From the NCBI RefSeq assembly GCF_027922005.1, contig NZ_BSEV01000015.1:124001-188000 (forward strand): a DNA stretch of 64,000 nt, read 5' to 3'. Source of the stretch: Streptosporangium carneum (GTDB lineage Bacteria > Actinomycetota > Actinomycetes > Streptosporangiales > Streptosporangiaceae). Made by a program: the position numbers and the translations under genes. The notes beneath the pieces were generated by a model, which did no database searches, was not told the DNA's origin, and saw nothing but the letters and a program-made list of their open reading frames with translations. This document shows, in pieces, positions 23,686 through 32,569 of this stretch; the first letter of the stretch is position 1, and each line of letters begins with the position of its first letter.

Positions 23686-25431
23686 ATGGTTTCCTCTTCC
23701 ATTCAGGAGCGGTTCGCCGCTCAGGCCGGCCGGACGCCGGACGCGACGGCGGTCTCCTCGGACGACGCCCGTCTGACCTACCGGGAGCTGGACGAGCGGG
23801 CGAACCGGCTCGCGCACCGGCTGCTGGAGCTGGGCACCCGCCCCGAGGCGCCGGTCGCGGTGCTGATGGAGCGCTCCGTCGACATGGTCGTGGCGATCCT
23901 CGCGGTGCTGAAGACAGGGGCGTTCTACCTGCCGCTGCACAGCGCCCACCCACTGGAACGCATGCAGTGGATCATGGACGACGCCGGCGGCCCTCTTCTC
24001 CTCGCCGACGAGGTCATGCGCGCCCGAGGCCTTCCCCTGGGCGGCCAGGTCGTCGTCGTCGAGGGCGGCAGGGAGTCGCAGGCGTCGTCCGCGTCCGATC
24101 CGGGGGTGGCCTCCCACCCCGACCAGCTGGCGTACGTGATGTACACCTCGGGCTCCACGGGCCATCCGAAGGGGGTCGGCGTCACCCAGCGGGGCGTGCT
24201 GGGGCTGGTGTCCGACCCGTGCTGGGACGGCGGGCGGCACGACCGGGTGCTGATGGTCGCGCCGCACGCCTTCAGCGTGTCGACCTACGAGCTGTGGGTG
24301 CCCCTGCTGCGCGGCGGTCAGATCGTCGTCGCGCCCCCCGGAGTCCTCGACGTCGGCACCCTGCAACGGCTCGTCGTCGACGAGGGGATCACCGGCCTGC
24401 ATCTGACGGCCGGGCTCTTCCGGGTGGTCGCCGAGGAGGCGCCCAAGTGTTTCACCGGGGTGCGGGAGGTGCTGACCGGCGGGGACGTGATCGCGCCCGC
24501 GGCCGTACGGCGGGTGCTCGAGGCGTGTCCCGACACGGTGGTGCGGGCCATGTACGGCGCCACGGAGACGGCGCTGTTCGTCACCAACGGGCCGATGACG
24601 GCTCCGTACCTGGCGGAGGGCAGCGTGCCGGTCGGCCGTCCGTTCGACGACCTCCGGCTCCACGTCCTCGACGAGAACCTCACGCCCGTCCCGCAGGGCA
24701 CGGTCGGCGAGCTGTACGTCGCCGGCGAGCGCCTGGCGCGCGGGTACGTCGGCAGGCCCGACCTGACCGCCGAGAGCTTCGTCGCGAACCCGTTCGCGGG
24801 CTCGGGCGAGCGGATGTACCGTACCGGCGACCTCGTGCGCCTGACCCCGCGAGGGTGGGTCGACTTCGTCGGGCGCGCCAACGACCAGGTGAAGATCCGG
24901 GGGTTCCGGGTCGAGGTGGGTGAGATCGAAGCCGTTCTGGCCGAACACCCGGGACTCGCCCACGTCGCCGTCGTGGCACGGGAGGTCGAGCCCGGCGACA
25001 AACGGCTGGCCGCCTACGTCGTCCCCGAGTCCGGCGACGCCGACGTCGCGGCCCTGCGCGAGCACGCGACGCGCTCGCTGCCGGACTACATGGTGCCCGC
25101 GGCCTTCGTCGTGGTGGCCGCCCTGCCGCTGACCCCGAACGGGAAACTGGACCGGGGGGCGCTGCCCCCGCCCGACTTCGAGAGCCTCTCGGCCTACCGG
25201 GCTCCCCGCGACGCGACGGAGGAGACCCTGTGCGCCCTCTTCGCCGAGGTGCTGGGCGTGGCGCGGGTGGGCATCGACGACAGCTTCTTCGACCTGGACG
25301 GGCAGTCGCTGCTGGCGATGCGGCTGATCAGCCGCATCCAGGCGGTGCTGGGCGAGGACCTGCCGATCAGCGCGCTGTTCGACGCCCCCACGGTCGCGGG
25401 TCTGGCCGAACGGCTGGGGAGCGGTGCGTAG
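23686..25431 (+). CDS. NRPS adenylation-PCP didomain with unusual substrate pocket
   Basis: 581 residues. Adenylation domain (about 1-500): core motifs LTYRELDERANRLA, YTSGSTGHPKGV, YGATET, GELYVAGERLARGYVGRP, YRTGDLVR, FRVEVGEIEA and NGKLDR. PCP (about 515-581): DLDGQSLLAMRL, pantetheine Ser541. By alignment to the PheA pocket the ten code positions read S-V-Y-H-L-G-M-L-F-K. The usual Asp235 that binds an alpha-amino group is Ser197 here, suggesting a beta-amino, hydroxy or aryl acid rather than a normal alpha-amino acid (inference). Start ATG 23686 has GGAG at 6 nt. MbtH follows. It resembles the SgcC1/SgcC2 functions of C-1027 fused. Confidence 0.92.
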   Translation: MVSSSIQERFAAQAGRTPDATAVSSDDARLTYRELDERANRLAHRLLELGTRPEAPVAVLMERSVDMVVAILAVLKTGAFYLPLHSAHPLERMQWIMDDAGGPLLLADEVMRARGLPLGGQVVVVEGGRESQASSASDPGVASHPDQLAYVMYTSGSTGHPKGVGVTQRGVLGLVSDPCWDGGRHDRVLMVAPHAFSVSTYELWVPLLRGGQIVVAPPGVLDVGTLQRLVVDEGITGLHLTAGLFRVVAEEAPKCFTGVREVLTGGDVIAPAAVRRVLEACPDTVVRAMYGATETALFVTNGPMTAPYLAEGSVPVGRPFDDLRLHVLDENLTPVPQGTVGELYVAGERLARGYVGRPDLTAESFVANPFAGSGERMYRTGDLVRLTPRGWVDFVGRANDQVKIRGFRVEVGEIEAVLAEHPGLAHVAVVAREVEPGDKRLAAYVVPESGDADVAALREHATRSLPDYMVPAAFVVVAALPLTPNGKLDRGALPPPDFESLSAYRAPRDATEETLCALFAEVLGVARVGIDDSFFDLDGQSLLAMRLISRIQAVLGEDLPISALFDAPTVAGLAERLGSGA

Positions 25432-25509
25432 CGGACGCCCCGCCTTCGCGGCCTCCTGCCCCGTGCCGCCCGCCGGGACATCCGAGACGGAGACAGGAAG
25501 AGGAACACG

Positions 25510-25749
25510 ATGACGAACCCCTTCGACGCCCCCTCAGAGACCCACTCCGCGGTGGGGGACGGCGCCTACTCCGTGCTGGTCAACGCGGAGGGCCAGCACT
25601 CCCTGTGGCCCGTCTTCGCGGACGTGCCCGCGGGCTGGACCGTCGTCCACGGCCCCGCGCGACGCGACGCCTGCCTCGAATACGTGAACGCGCACTGGAC
25701 CGACATGCGGCCGCGCGGCCTCGCGGCCCACCTGGACGCCTCCGCCTGA
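25510..25749 (+). CDS. mbtH: MbtH-like NRPS accessory protein
   Basis: 79 residues with the full MbtH signature: [22 protein letters not shown], then [14 protein letters not shown]. MbtH proteins bind adenylation domains and are often required for their solubility or activity. It lies 78 nt after the A-PCP gene, its obvious partner. Confidence 0.96.
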   Translation: MTNPFDAPSETHSAVGDGAYSVLVNAEGQHSLWPVFADVPAGWTVVHGPARRDACLEYVNAHWTDMRPRGLAAHLDASA

Positions 25750-25830
25750 GCCTTCACCCACGGACACAGCCGGCGACTGGCCGCGGTCGCGCGCCGGTTC
25801 CAGATCACCGCAACGCACGAGGAGTGGCAC

Positions 25831-26949
25831 GTGACCATCGACGCCGCGCGCGGTACGCCCCGGGGAACCGTCGCAGAATCCCCACCCGGACTCGTCCAGC
25901 TGCTCACTCCGGCGGGAGAGCGGGTCGAGCACCCCGACTACGAGATCGACCTCACCGCAGAGGAGATCAAGGGCCTCTACCGCGACCTGGTGATCGTCAG
26001 AAGGCTCGACACGGAGGCCCTGGCGCTGACGCGCCAGGGCGAGCTGGCCGTCTGGCCCTCGCTGCGCGGGCAGGAGGCCGCGCAGATCGGCTCCGCCCGC
26101 GCCCTCCTGCCCGGGGACATGGCCTTTCCCAGCTACCGGGAGCACGGTGTCGCCTGGTGCAGGGGCGTCGACCCGGTGAAGGTGCTGGGTTCCTACCGCG
26201 GCATCAACCACGCGGGATGGGACCCCAGGAAGCACAACCTGCACCTGCCCACGATCGTCATCGGCAGCCAGGCCCTGCACGCCACGGGCTACGCCATGGG
26301 CATCCAGCGGGACGGCGCGGAGGACGCGGTGATCGTCTACTTCGGCGACGGCGCGACCAGCGAGGGCGACCTCAACGAGGCGTTCGTCTGGTCGGCCGTG
26401 CAGAACGCGCCGATCGTGTTCTTCTGCCAGAACAACCAGTGGGCGATCTCCGAGCCCTCGGAGCGGCAGTCGCGCATCCCGCTCCACCGGCGCGCGGACG
26501 GCTTCGGGTTTCCCGGGGTCCGGGTCGACGGCAACGACGTCCTCGCCTGTCTCGCGGTGACCAGGAAGGCCCTGGATGGCGCGCGCAGCGGGCAGGGGCC
26601 GACCCTGGTGGAGGCGTTCACCTACCGGATGGGCGCGCACACCACGACGGACGACCCCAACCGCTACCGCCTGCAGGCCGAGGTCGAGGCCTGGCAACTC
26701 AAGGACCCCGTCGACCGGGTCAGGGCGTACCTGCTGAAGAGCCGGACCGCCGACCAGGAGTTCCTCGACGAGGTCGACGCCGAGGCGAAGGAGGTCGGGG
26801 CCGACCTGCGCAGGCGGTGCCTGGAGCTGCCCGATCCCGAGCTCGACGAGCTCTGGGACAACGTCTACGTGGCCGAGCACCCGCTGCTGGCCGACGAGCG
26901 CGCCCGTTTCACCTCCTACCTGCGGTCCTTCGACGAGGTGTCCCGGTGA
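25831..26949 (+). CDS. Alpha-ketoacid dehydrogenase E1 alpha subunit
   Basis: 372 residues. Thiamine-diphosphate binding region GDGATSEGDLNEAFVWSAVQNAPIVFFCQNNQWAIS (GDG...NN), preceded by LRGQEAAQIGSARAL and YREHG. This is the alpha chain of a pyruvate or branched-chain 2-oxoacid dehydrogenase that decarboxylates a 2-oxoacid. GTG start with GAGGAG at 6 nt. It is followed by E1 beta and E2, giving a full decarboxylase-acyltransferase set between the MbtH and condensation genes. Within an enediyne cluster this suggests dedicated acyl-CoA supply (inference). Confidence 0.94.
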   Translation: MTIDAARGTPRGTVAESPPGLVQLLTPAGERVEHPDYEIDLTAEEIKGLYRDLVIVRRLDTEALALTRQGELAVWPSLRGQEAAQIGSARALLPGDMAFPSYREHGVAWCRGVDPVKVLGSYRGINHAGWDPRKHNLHLPTIVIGSQALHATGYAMGIQRDGAEDAVIVYFGDGATSEGDLNEAFVWSAVQNAPIVFFCQNNQWAISEPSERQSRIPLHRRADGFGFPGVRVDGNDVLACLAVTRKALDGARSGQGPTLVEAFTYRMGAHTTTDDPNRYRLQAEVEAWQLKDPVDRVRAYLLKSRTADQEFLDEVDAEAKEVGADLRRRCLELPDPELDELWDNVYVAEHPLLADERARFTSYLRSFDEVSR

Positions 26950-27045
26950 GGCGGCGCTCCGGCGGGCCGGGGAACAGGCCCGGCGCGTTCCCGTACCCGG
27001 CCGGTGCGCTCCCGCGCCGGCTCCATGGCGCAGGTGGAGGGAAGC

Positions 27046-28029
27046 GTGACGGTGAGCACTGAGATCCTGTCCCTTTCGCGGGCCATGAACGAGGGACTGC
27101 GCAAGGCCATGGAGCACGACTCCAAGGTCGTCGTCATGGGGGAGGACGTCGGCAGGCTCGGCGGCGTGTTCCGGGTGACCGACGGCCTGCAGAAGGACTT
27201 CGGTGAGAGCAGGGTCATCGACACGCCCCTGGCCGAGTCGGGCATCGTCGGCACCGCCATCGGCCTCGCGCTGCGCGGCTACCGTCCGGTGTGCGAGATC
27301 CAGTTCGACGGCTTCGTGTTCCCCGCCTTCAACCAGATCACCTCCCAGCTCGCCAAGATGCGCCTGCGCTCGCTCGGCATGCTGGAGCTTCCCGTCGTCA
27401 TCCGGATCCCGTTCGGCGGCGGCATCGGCGCCGCCGAACACCACAGCGAGTCGCCGGAGGCGTACTTCACCCACACCGGCGGTCTGCGCGTGGTGGCCTG
27501 CTCCAACCCGTCGGACGCCTACACCATGATCCAGCAGGCCATCTCCTGCCCCGACCCGGTGATCCTGTTCGAGCCGAAACGGCGCTACTGGGACAAGGCC
27601 CCCGTCGACCTGGACCTGTCCGGGGCCGCGCCGCTCGGACGGGCCGTGGTCGCGCGCGAGGGCGAGGACGTGACCCTGCTGGCGTACGGGCCGATGGTGA
27701 AGACCTGCCTGGAGGCCGCCCAGGCCGACGGGAGCCGCTCCATCGAGGTCGTCGACATCAGGTCGCTCAGCCCGCTCGACGAGGCGACGGTGCTCTCCTC
27801 GGTGCGCAAGACCGGCCGGTGCGTCGTCGTGCACGAGGCCCCCGTGTTCAGCGGGTACGGCGCCGAACTCGCCGCCAGGGTCACCGAGAGGTGCTTCTAC
27901 GACCTGGAGGCCCCGGTCCTGCGGGTCGGCGGCTTCTCCACGCCGTACCCGCCCTCGCGTCTCGAGGACCACTACCTGCCCGACCTCGACCGCGTCCTCG
28001 ACGCCGTCGACCGGACCTTCGCGTGGTGA
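27046..28029 (+). CDS. Alpha-ketoacid dehydrogenase E1 beta subunit
   Basis: 327 residues, usual family length. Signatures: VVVMGEDVGRLGGVFRVT, DTPLAESGIVGTAIGLALRG, EIQFDGFVFPAFNQI, and C-terminal VVDIRSLSPLDEATVLSSV. It forms the heterotetramer with E1 alpha and completes the thiamine site. Start GTG 27046 has GGAGG with 5-nt spacing; upstream in-frame starts at 27025 and 27004 lack a site. It ends overlapping the start region of E2. Confidence 0.94.
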   Translation: MTVSTEILSLSRAMNEGLRKAMEHDSKVVVMGEDVGRLGGVFRVTDGLQKDFGESRVIDTPLAESGIVGTAIGLALRGYRPVCEIQFDGFVFPAFNQITSQLAKMRLRSLGMLELPVVIRIPFGGGIGAAEHHSESPEAYFTHTGGLRVVACSNPSDAYTMIQQAISCPDPVILFEPKRRYWDKAPVDLDLSGAAPLGRAVVAREGEDVTLLAYGPMVKTCLEAAQADGSRSIEVVDIRSLSPLDEATVLSSVRKTGRCVVVHEAPVFSGYGAELAARVTERCFYDLEAPVLRVGGFSTPYPPSRLEDHYLPDLDRVLDAVDRTFAW

Positions 28030-28031
28030 GC

Positions 28032-29375
28032 ATGGGCGAGCTGAGACGGTTCGCGCTGCCGGACGTCGGCGAGGGGCTGATCGAGGCCGACATCGTGAAG
28101 TGGCACGTGCGTCCCGGCGACGCCGTCGAGGTCAACCAGACCATCCTGGAGATCGAGACGGCCAAGGCCGTGGTCGAGCTGCCCTGCCCCTTCGAGGGCA
28201 CGGTGGTCGAACTCCTCGTGGCGGAGGGCACGACGGTCGACGTCGGCGTGCCGCTCATCACCGTGGCCGTCGGCGGCGACGTGCCGTCGCCGCCCGCGGA
28301 GACCCCGCCGGCGCCCGCGCCCTCCGAGGCGCTCTCCCCGGTGTCCCCGGGGACGGCCTCGGCCGTCGCCCCCGCCGTCGCCGGCACGGCTCCCGGACGT
28401 GACCGGGTGCCCGTGCTCGTCGGGTACGGCGTGAAGCCGGGCTCGACGACCCGCCGCCCCCGCAGGGCCGACGCGGTCGAGCCCGAGGCCGTACGGCCGG
28501 ACGCCGGGACCGCGTCACGGGCGAAGCCTCCCGTCCGCAAGCTCGCCAGGGACCTCGGCGTCGATCTGGCCGCCCTCACCGGCACGGGGCCGCAGGGCTC
28601 GGTCACCCGTGACGACGTCCGGCTGGCCGCGGCCGTGGCGGAGGCAGGGCCGACGGTCGCCGAGGAGGACCCGCGGGCCGAGCGGCGCGTCCCGGTCAGG
28701 GGGGTGCGCAAGCACACCGCGGCGGCGATGGTGCGCTCGGCGTTCACCGCGCCGCACGTCACCACGTGGTCTCAGGTGGACGTCACCGAGACGACCGGCC
28801 TGCTCGCCGGGCTGCGCGACCTGGCCGACTTCGCGGACGTCAGGATCTCGCCGCTGCTTCCGGTCGCCAAGGCCCTGCTGGTCGCGGTCAGGCGCAACCC
28901 GCTGATCAACTCCTCCTGGGACGAGGAGGCCCAGGAGATCGTGGTCAAGCGTCACGTCAACCTCGGCGTCGCGGCGGCCACGGAACGCGGGCTGATCGTT
29001 CCCAACGTCAAGGACGCCGACACCCTGCCGCTGCCGGAGCTGGCCCGCGCCCTCGCCGAACTCGCCGCCATGGCGCGGGCCGGCAGGGCCTCGCCCCGCG
29101 ACCTCTCCGGCGGAACGATCACGATCACCAACGTGGGCGTCTTCGGAGTGGACGGGGGCACCCCGATCCTGACCCCGGGGGAGTCGGCGATCCTCGCGCT
29201 CGGCCAGATCAGGGACGTGCCCTGGGTGCACGAAGGGGAGATCAAGATACGCAAGGTGACGACGCTGGCGCTGTCGTTCGACCACCGCGTCGTGGACGGC
29301 GAACTGGGCTCGGCGGTCCTCCGCGAGGTCGGGGCCATGCTGGAGAACCCGACGCTGATGCTCGCCTGGGCCTGA
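28032..29375 (+). CDS. Alpha-ketoacid dehydrogenase E2, dihydrolipoyl acyltransferase
   Basis: 447 residues. One lipoyl domain (about 1-80, lipoyl-Lys45 in ETAKAVVEL), a Pro/Ala linker, the peripheral-subunit-binding domain (about 157-195, PPVRKLARDLGVDLAALTGTGPQG-like), and the catalytic domain ending in SFDHRVVDGELGS with the HxxxDG motif. It transfers the acyl group from lipoate to CoA. An in-frame GTG at 28026 overlaps the E1 beta stop and is an alternative start. No E3 (dihydrolipoamide dehydrogenase) gene is nearby; a housekeeping E3 would serve. Confidence 0.93.
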   Translation: MGELRRFALPDVGEGLIEADIVKWHVRPGDAVEVNQTILEIETAKAVVELPCPFEGTVVELLVAEGTTVDVGVPLITVAVGGDVPSPPAETPPAPAPSEALSPVSPGTASAVAPAVAGTAPGRDRVPVLVGYGVKPGSTTRRPRRADAVEPEAVRPDAGTASRAKPPVRKLARDLGVDLAALTGTGPQGSVTRDDVRLAAAVAEAGPTVAEEDPRAERRVPVRGVRKHTAAAMVRSAFTAPHVTTWSQVDVTETTGLLAGLRDLADFADVRISPLLPVAKALLVAVRRNPLINSSWDEEAQEIVVKRHVNLGVAAATERGLIVPNVKDADTLPLPELARALAELAAMARAGRASPRDLSGGTITITNVGVFGVDGGTPILTPGESAILALGQIRDVPWVHEGEIKIRKVTTLALSFDHRVVDGELGSAVLREVGAMLENPTLMLAWA

Positions 29376-29399
29376 CGCCGGGGACGGCCGGGCCGAGTC

Positions 29400-29441
29400 G
29401 GCAATCTGGAAGAACCCGGAAACGGCCGGGATCGATATGAT
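29400..29441 (+). promoter_or_regulatory. 18-bp promoter element plus -10 box, condensation-enzyme operon
   Basis: GGCAATCTGGAAGAACCC at 29400-29417, then TATGAT at 29436-29441, the best -10 hexamer of the set. The condensation gene starts 152 bp downstream. Confidence 0.65.
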
Positions 29442-29592
29442 TCTGTGAAATATGGCTGCGAAATCCAGCGGCCTGCTTCTCCCGCTCCCCGGCAATTTCG
29501 TTCGTCCAGGCGGCCTGCGCCCTTTTTTCACGGGCCCGCGCCGAGATCCGGCGACGTGGATTTCTCCGACGAAAAAGAGAGGCTTGGGCACC

Positions 29593-30972
29593 ATGAGTGT
29601 TCCTGAGACATCGCATGCGCCGAGCGGCCTGGCGGACCATGTCCCGCTCTCCCTGAATCAGGAATTCCTGTGCGCTTTCGACAAGGGCGACGTCGAGGGC
29701 GCGTTCAGTCACAGGCACACTCTGGTGTACGGCTGGCGGCTCGCCGGGAGGCTCGACGTCGACGCGCTGCGCGGGGCCCTGGACGACGTGGTGGCGCGTC
29801 ACGAGACGCTGCGCACGTCGATAGTCAGAGGCGAGGGGGAGAGGTACCAGGAGATCCACCCTCCGATGTCGCCCGAGCTGGTCGTCCGCGACCTCTCCGG
29901 CACCGATCCCGGCTCGCGCGAGACGCGGGCGGAGGAACTGGTCAACGAGCTCGACTCCGGCGCCTACAGCGTCGACCGGCTGCCCCACCTGCGCGCCGTC
30001 CTCGGCCGCTTCGACGACCACGACGGGGTCCTCGTCCTCGTCCTGCACCACACGGCGGGCGACGCGTGGTCCATGGGGCTGATCATGCGTGATCTCGCGG
30101 TGCGCTACGCGGTGCGCGGAGGACACCGCCCGCGCGACCTTCCCGAGGTGACCCAGTACCGGGAGTTCGCGCTCTGGCAGCGGGAGAGCGCGGAGACCGA
30201 CGCGGTGAACGCCTCGCGCGAGTACTGGCGCAGGAAGCTGCGGGGGGCCAGGATCCTGGCCGTACCCGCCGACAGGCCGCGGCGTCCGGAGGTCCCCAAC
30301 GCGTACGCGGTGCACCGCTTCCTGATCGACGCGGAGCTGACCTCCGCGACCCTGAGGTTCTCCAGGACGACCCGGAGTTCGCCGTTCATGATCCTGCTCG
30401 CGGCCTACAACGTGCTTCTCCACGAGCTGACGGGCGCCACCGACATCGTCGTCCCGACGTTCACCGCGGGACGTTACCAGGACCGGTTCCTGGACACCGT
30501 CGGGCCCTTCTTCAACTTCGTCCCGCTCAGGACGGACATCGCCGGATGCGAGTCGCTGCGCGAGGTGGTCGGCAGGACCCGCGCGACCTGCATCGAGGCC
30601 TACTCGCACGACATCCCGTTCGCCCAGGTCGTGCCCGAGGCGCCGGAGCTGACGCACTCGTTCGCCGACCCGGGCCAGGCCGTCGTGGCGTTCGAGATCC
30701 TTCAGTCCCCCTCCCCGATGGACGGCGAGGTGATCGGGAACCTGCGCTACTCCGAGATACGCAGGCGACTGCTCTCGCAGTCCGTGAGCTCGCACATCCC
30801 CGACGGCGCGCTGTGGGCGACGGACATCCTCCCCTCGGGGGAGATGGCGGGGAGCCTGAAGTTCGACGTCAACCTCTTCGACGAGAGCACGATGGTCGGC
30901 ATGGTCGCCGGGTTCCGCCGGGTGCTGCGGAACACGGTCACCGACCCTGACTCTCCCCTGAAGCAGGTCTGA
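29593..30972 (+). CDS. Free-standing NRPS condensation enzyme (SgcC5-like)
   Basis: 459 residues, a complete condensation-domain fold as a single protein. Catalytic HHxxxD motif VLHHTAGDAWSMG; LSLNQEFLC near the N-terminus and GPFFNFVPLRTDI (latch region) are visible. In C-1027 the free enzyme SgcC5 joins the PCP-bound beta-amino acid to the enediyne core by ester formation. This protein is the natural counterpart, acting on the product loaded on the A-PCP protein (inference). ATG 29593 follows a purine-rich stretch. Confidence 0.9.
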   Translation: MSVPETSHAPSGLADHVPLSLNQEFLCAFDKGDVEGAFSHRHTLVYGWRLAGRLDVDALRGALDDVVARHETLRTSIVRGEGERYQEIHPPMSPELVVRDLSGTDPGSRETRAEELVNELDSGAYSVDRLPHLRAVLGRFDDHDGVLVLVLHHTAGDAWSMGLIMRDLAVRYAVRGGHRPRDLPEVTQYREFALWQRESAETDAVNASREYWRRKLRGARILAVPADRPRRPEVPNAYAVHRFLIDAELTSATLRFSRTTRSSPFMILLAAYNVLLHELTGATDIVVPTFTAGRYQDRFLDTVGPFFNFVPLRTDIAGCESLREVVGRTRATCIEAYSHDIPFAQVVPEAPELTHSFADPGQAVVAFEILQSPSPMDGEVIGNLRYSEIRRRLLSQSVSSHIPDGALWATDILPSGEMAGSLKFDVNLFDESTMVGMVAGFRRVLRNTVTDPDSPLKQV

Positions 30973-31031
30973 GCCCCGTCGCCGCACCGGCGTTCCCGAG
31001 CGACCGTCCGAGACAAAGGATCCGCGCAGCG

Positions 31032-32270
31032 ATGTCAGTCGTCACGAGTGTTCCCGACCGCCGTTTCCCCCTTCCCCCCGAGCCGGGCCTCACCCCGGCC
31101 GAGGTCGTCGCGAGAGCCGAGGCGATCGCGCCGACCCTGGTCGGCCGCCAGGCGGAGACCGAACAGCGCACCTTCTACGCCCAGGACACCCACGAGGAGT
31201 TCACCAGGGCAGGCTTCTACCGGATCCTGGTCCCCCGGCGCTACGGCGGTTACGAGTTCGGGGTCGGCACCTTCCTGCGGGTGTCGATCGCGCTCGCGCG
31301 CGGGTGCCCCTCGACCGGCTGGATGTACCTCTTCGGCGCCGCCCACGCGCTGGCGGTCGCCACGCTCTTCGACGAGCGGGCCCAGGCCGAGCTCTTCGCC
31401 GCGGGCGACTTCATCTGTCCCGCCACGGTCGCGCCCAGCGGCACGGCCGAACGCGCGCAGGACGGGCACTGGGTGCTCAACGGCACCTGGGGCTACTGCT
31501 CGGGCGCGCCGTACGCCACCCACTTCCTCGGCCACACCCTCGTCCCCGGCGGGGAGGGGGAACCTCCCGCCCCGCTGATGTTCGTCGTCCCGCGCGGCCA
31601 GTGGAGGCGTCTGGACGACTGGGGGCGGCAGCTCGGTCTCAAGGGCAGCGGGTCGCACAGCATCGTGGTCGAGGACGGGCGCGTTCCCGACCACTTCACC
31701 CTCAGGGCGCACCTGAGCCAGCTCACCGTCACCGAGGGCACGCCGGGACGCGTGCTGCACGACAACCCCGAGTACGGCGGCGGCCCGCTCAGCTTCATGC
31801 TGTTCGAGCTCGGCGCCCTCGCCGTGGGCATGGCGAAGGGGGCGCTCGACACCTACGAGGATCTGATGCGGACGAAGAGGACGTCGTTCTTCCCGATCGT
31901 CCCCCGCACCGAGGACCCCGACTACCAGTCCAAGTACGGCGAGGCCACCGGCATGATCGCCACAGCCGAGGCGGCTCTCCTCGAGGGCGTCAGGCAGTGG
32001 AGCGAGACCAGCGCCCAGGGCGCCGCGGCGTTCACCCGGGAGCGGGAGATGCGTCTGGCCACCATCAGCAGGGAGGTCGTCAGGCTCTGCTGGCGCGCGG
32101 TCGAGGGACACCTGTTCCCCACGGCGGGCTCCAGCTCCGTCCGGCACGGCGAGCGCATCGAACGCGTGTGGCGCGACATGTCCATGCTCCACAGCCACGC
32201 GGGGGTCGGGACCTTCCTGACCAGCCTGGCGAACCGCGAGCTCGCCAGGGCCAGGTTCGGCGTCGGGTGA
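31032..32270 (+). CDS. Acyl-CoA-dehydrogenase-fold flavin monooxygenase
   Basis: 412 residues of the acyl-CoA dehydrogenase superfamily, closest in pattern to two-component hydroxylases such as HsaA (FTRAGFYRILVPRRYGGYE; STGWMYLFGAAHALAV; VLNGTWGYCSGAPYATHFLG). These use reduced flavin from a separate reductase to hydroxylate aromatic substrates. It stands 59 nt after the condensation gene and is probably co-transcribed. Likely partner: the flavin reductase at 10688. It might instead be a desaturase. Confidence 0.85.
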   Translation: MSVVTSVPDRRFPLPPEPGLTPAEVVARAEAIAPTLVGRQAETEQRTFYAQDTHEEFTRAGFYRILVPRRYGGYEFGVGTFLRVSIALARGCPSTGWMYLFGAAHALAVATLFDERAQAELFAAGDFICPATVAPSGTAERAQDGHWVLNGTWGYCSGAPYATHFLGHTLVPGGEGEPPAPLMFVVPRGQWRRLDDWGRQLGLKGSGSHSIVVEDGRVPDHFTLRAHLSQLTVTEGTPGRVLHDNPEYGGGPLSFMLFELGALAVGMAKGALDTYEDLMRTKRTSFFPIVPRTEDPDYQSKYGEATGMIATAEAALLEGVRQWSETSAQGAAAFTREREMRLATISREVVRLCWRAVEGHLFPTAGSSSVRHGERIERVWRDMSMLHSHAGVGTFLTSLANRELARARFGVG

Positions 32271-32373
32271 CGGCGCGAGTCGGATGACGGTGCGAGGAGA
32301 ACGCGGACGACGGTGCGAGGAGAAGCGGTGCGCCGTCCGGCGGGAAAGCGGACGGAAAACACGTGCGGGCAGG

Positions 32374-32391
32374 TTTATCTCCCGTATTGCT
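32374..32391 (-). promoter_or_regulatory. Orphan copy of the 18-bp element
   Basis: On the minus strand AGCAATACGGGAGATAAA. It lacks the -10 box at the usual distance and points away from the downstream P450 gene, unlike the other copies. The 299-bp gap is otherwise AT-rich and holds no gene. Confidence 0.4.
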
Positions 32392-32470
32392 TAGTTCGCC
32401 CGCGCCGCCCGCAGCGGCTTTTTCCAGTGCCGGTGCGGAAGTATCATCGCGTTATTGGACGATGAATTCA

Positions 32471-32502
32471 AAGGCAATTCAAGGCGGTGGCCTAATTGCC
32501 TT
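32471..32502. promoter_or_regulatory. Inverted repeat upstream of P450
   Basis: AAGGCAATT (32471-32479) and AATTGCCTT (32494-32502) form a perfect 9-bp inverted repeat with half-site starts 23 bp apart. The P450 starts 68 bp downstream. Operator candidate. Confidence 0.45.
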
Positions 32503-32569
32503 CCCGTCTTTTTCATCGGCGTGCCGGCACTCTGAACATCGCTTATCGACGAGATCCCGGGAGACATCC

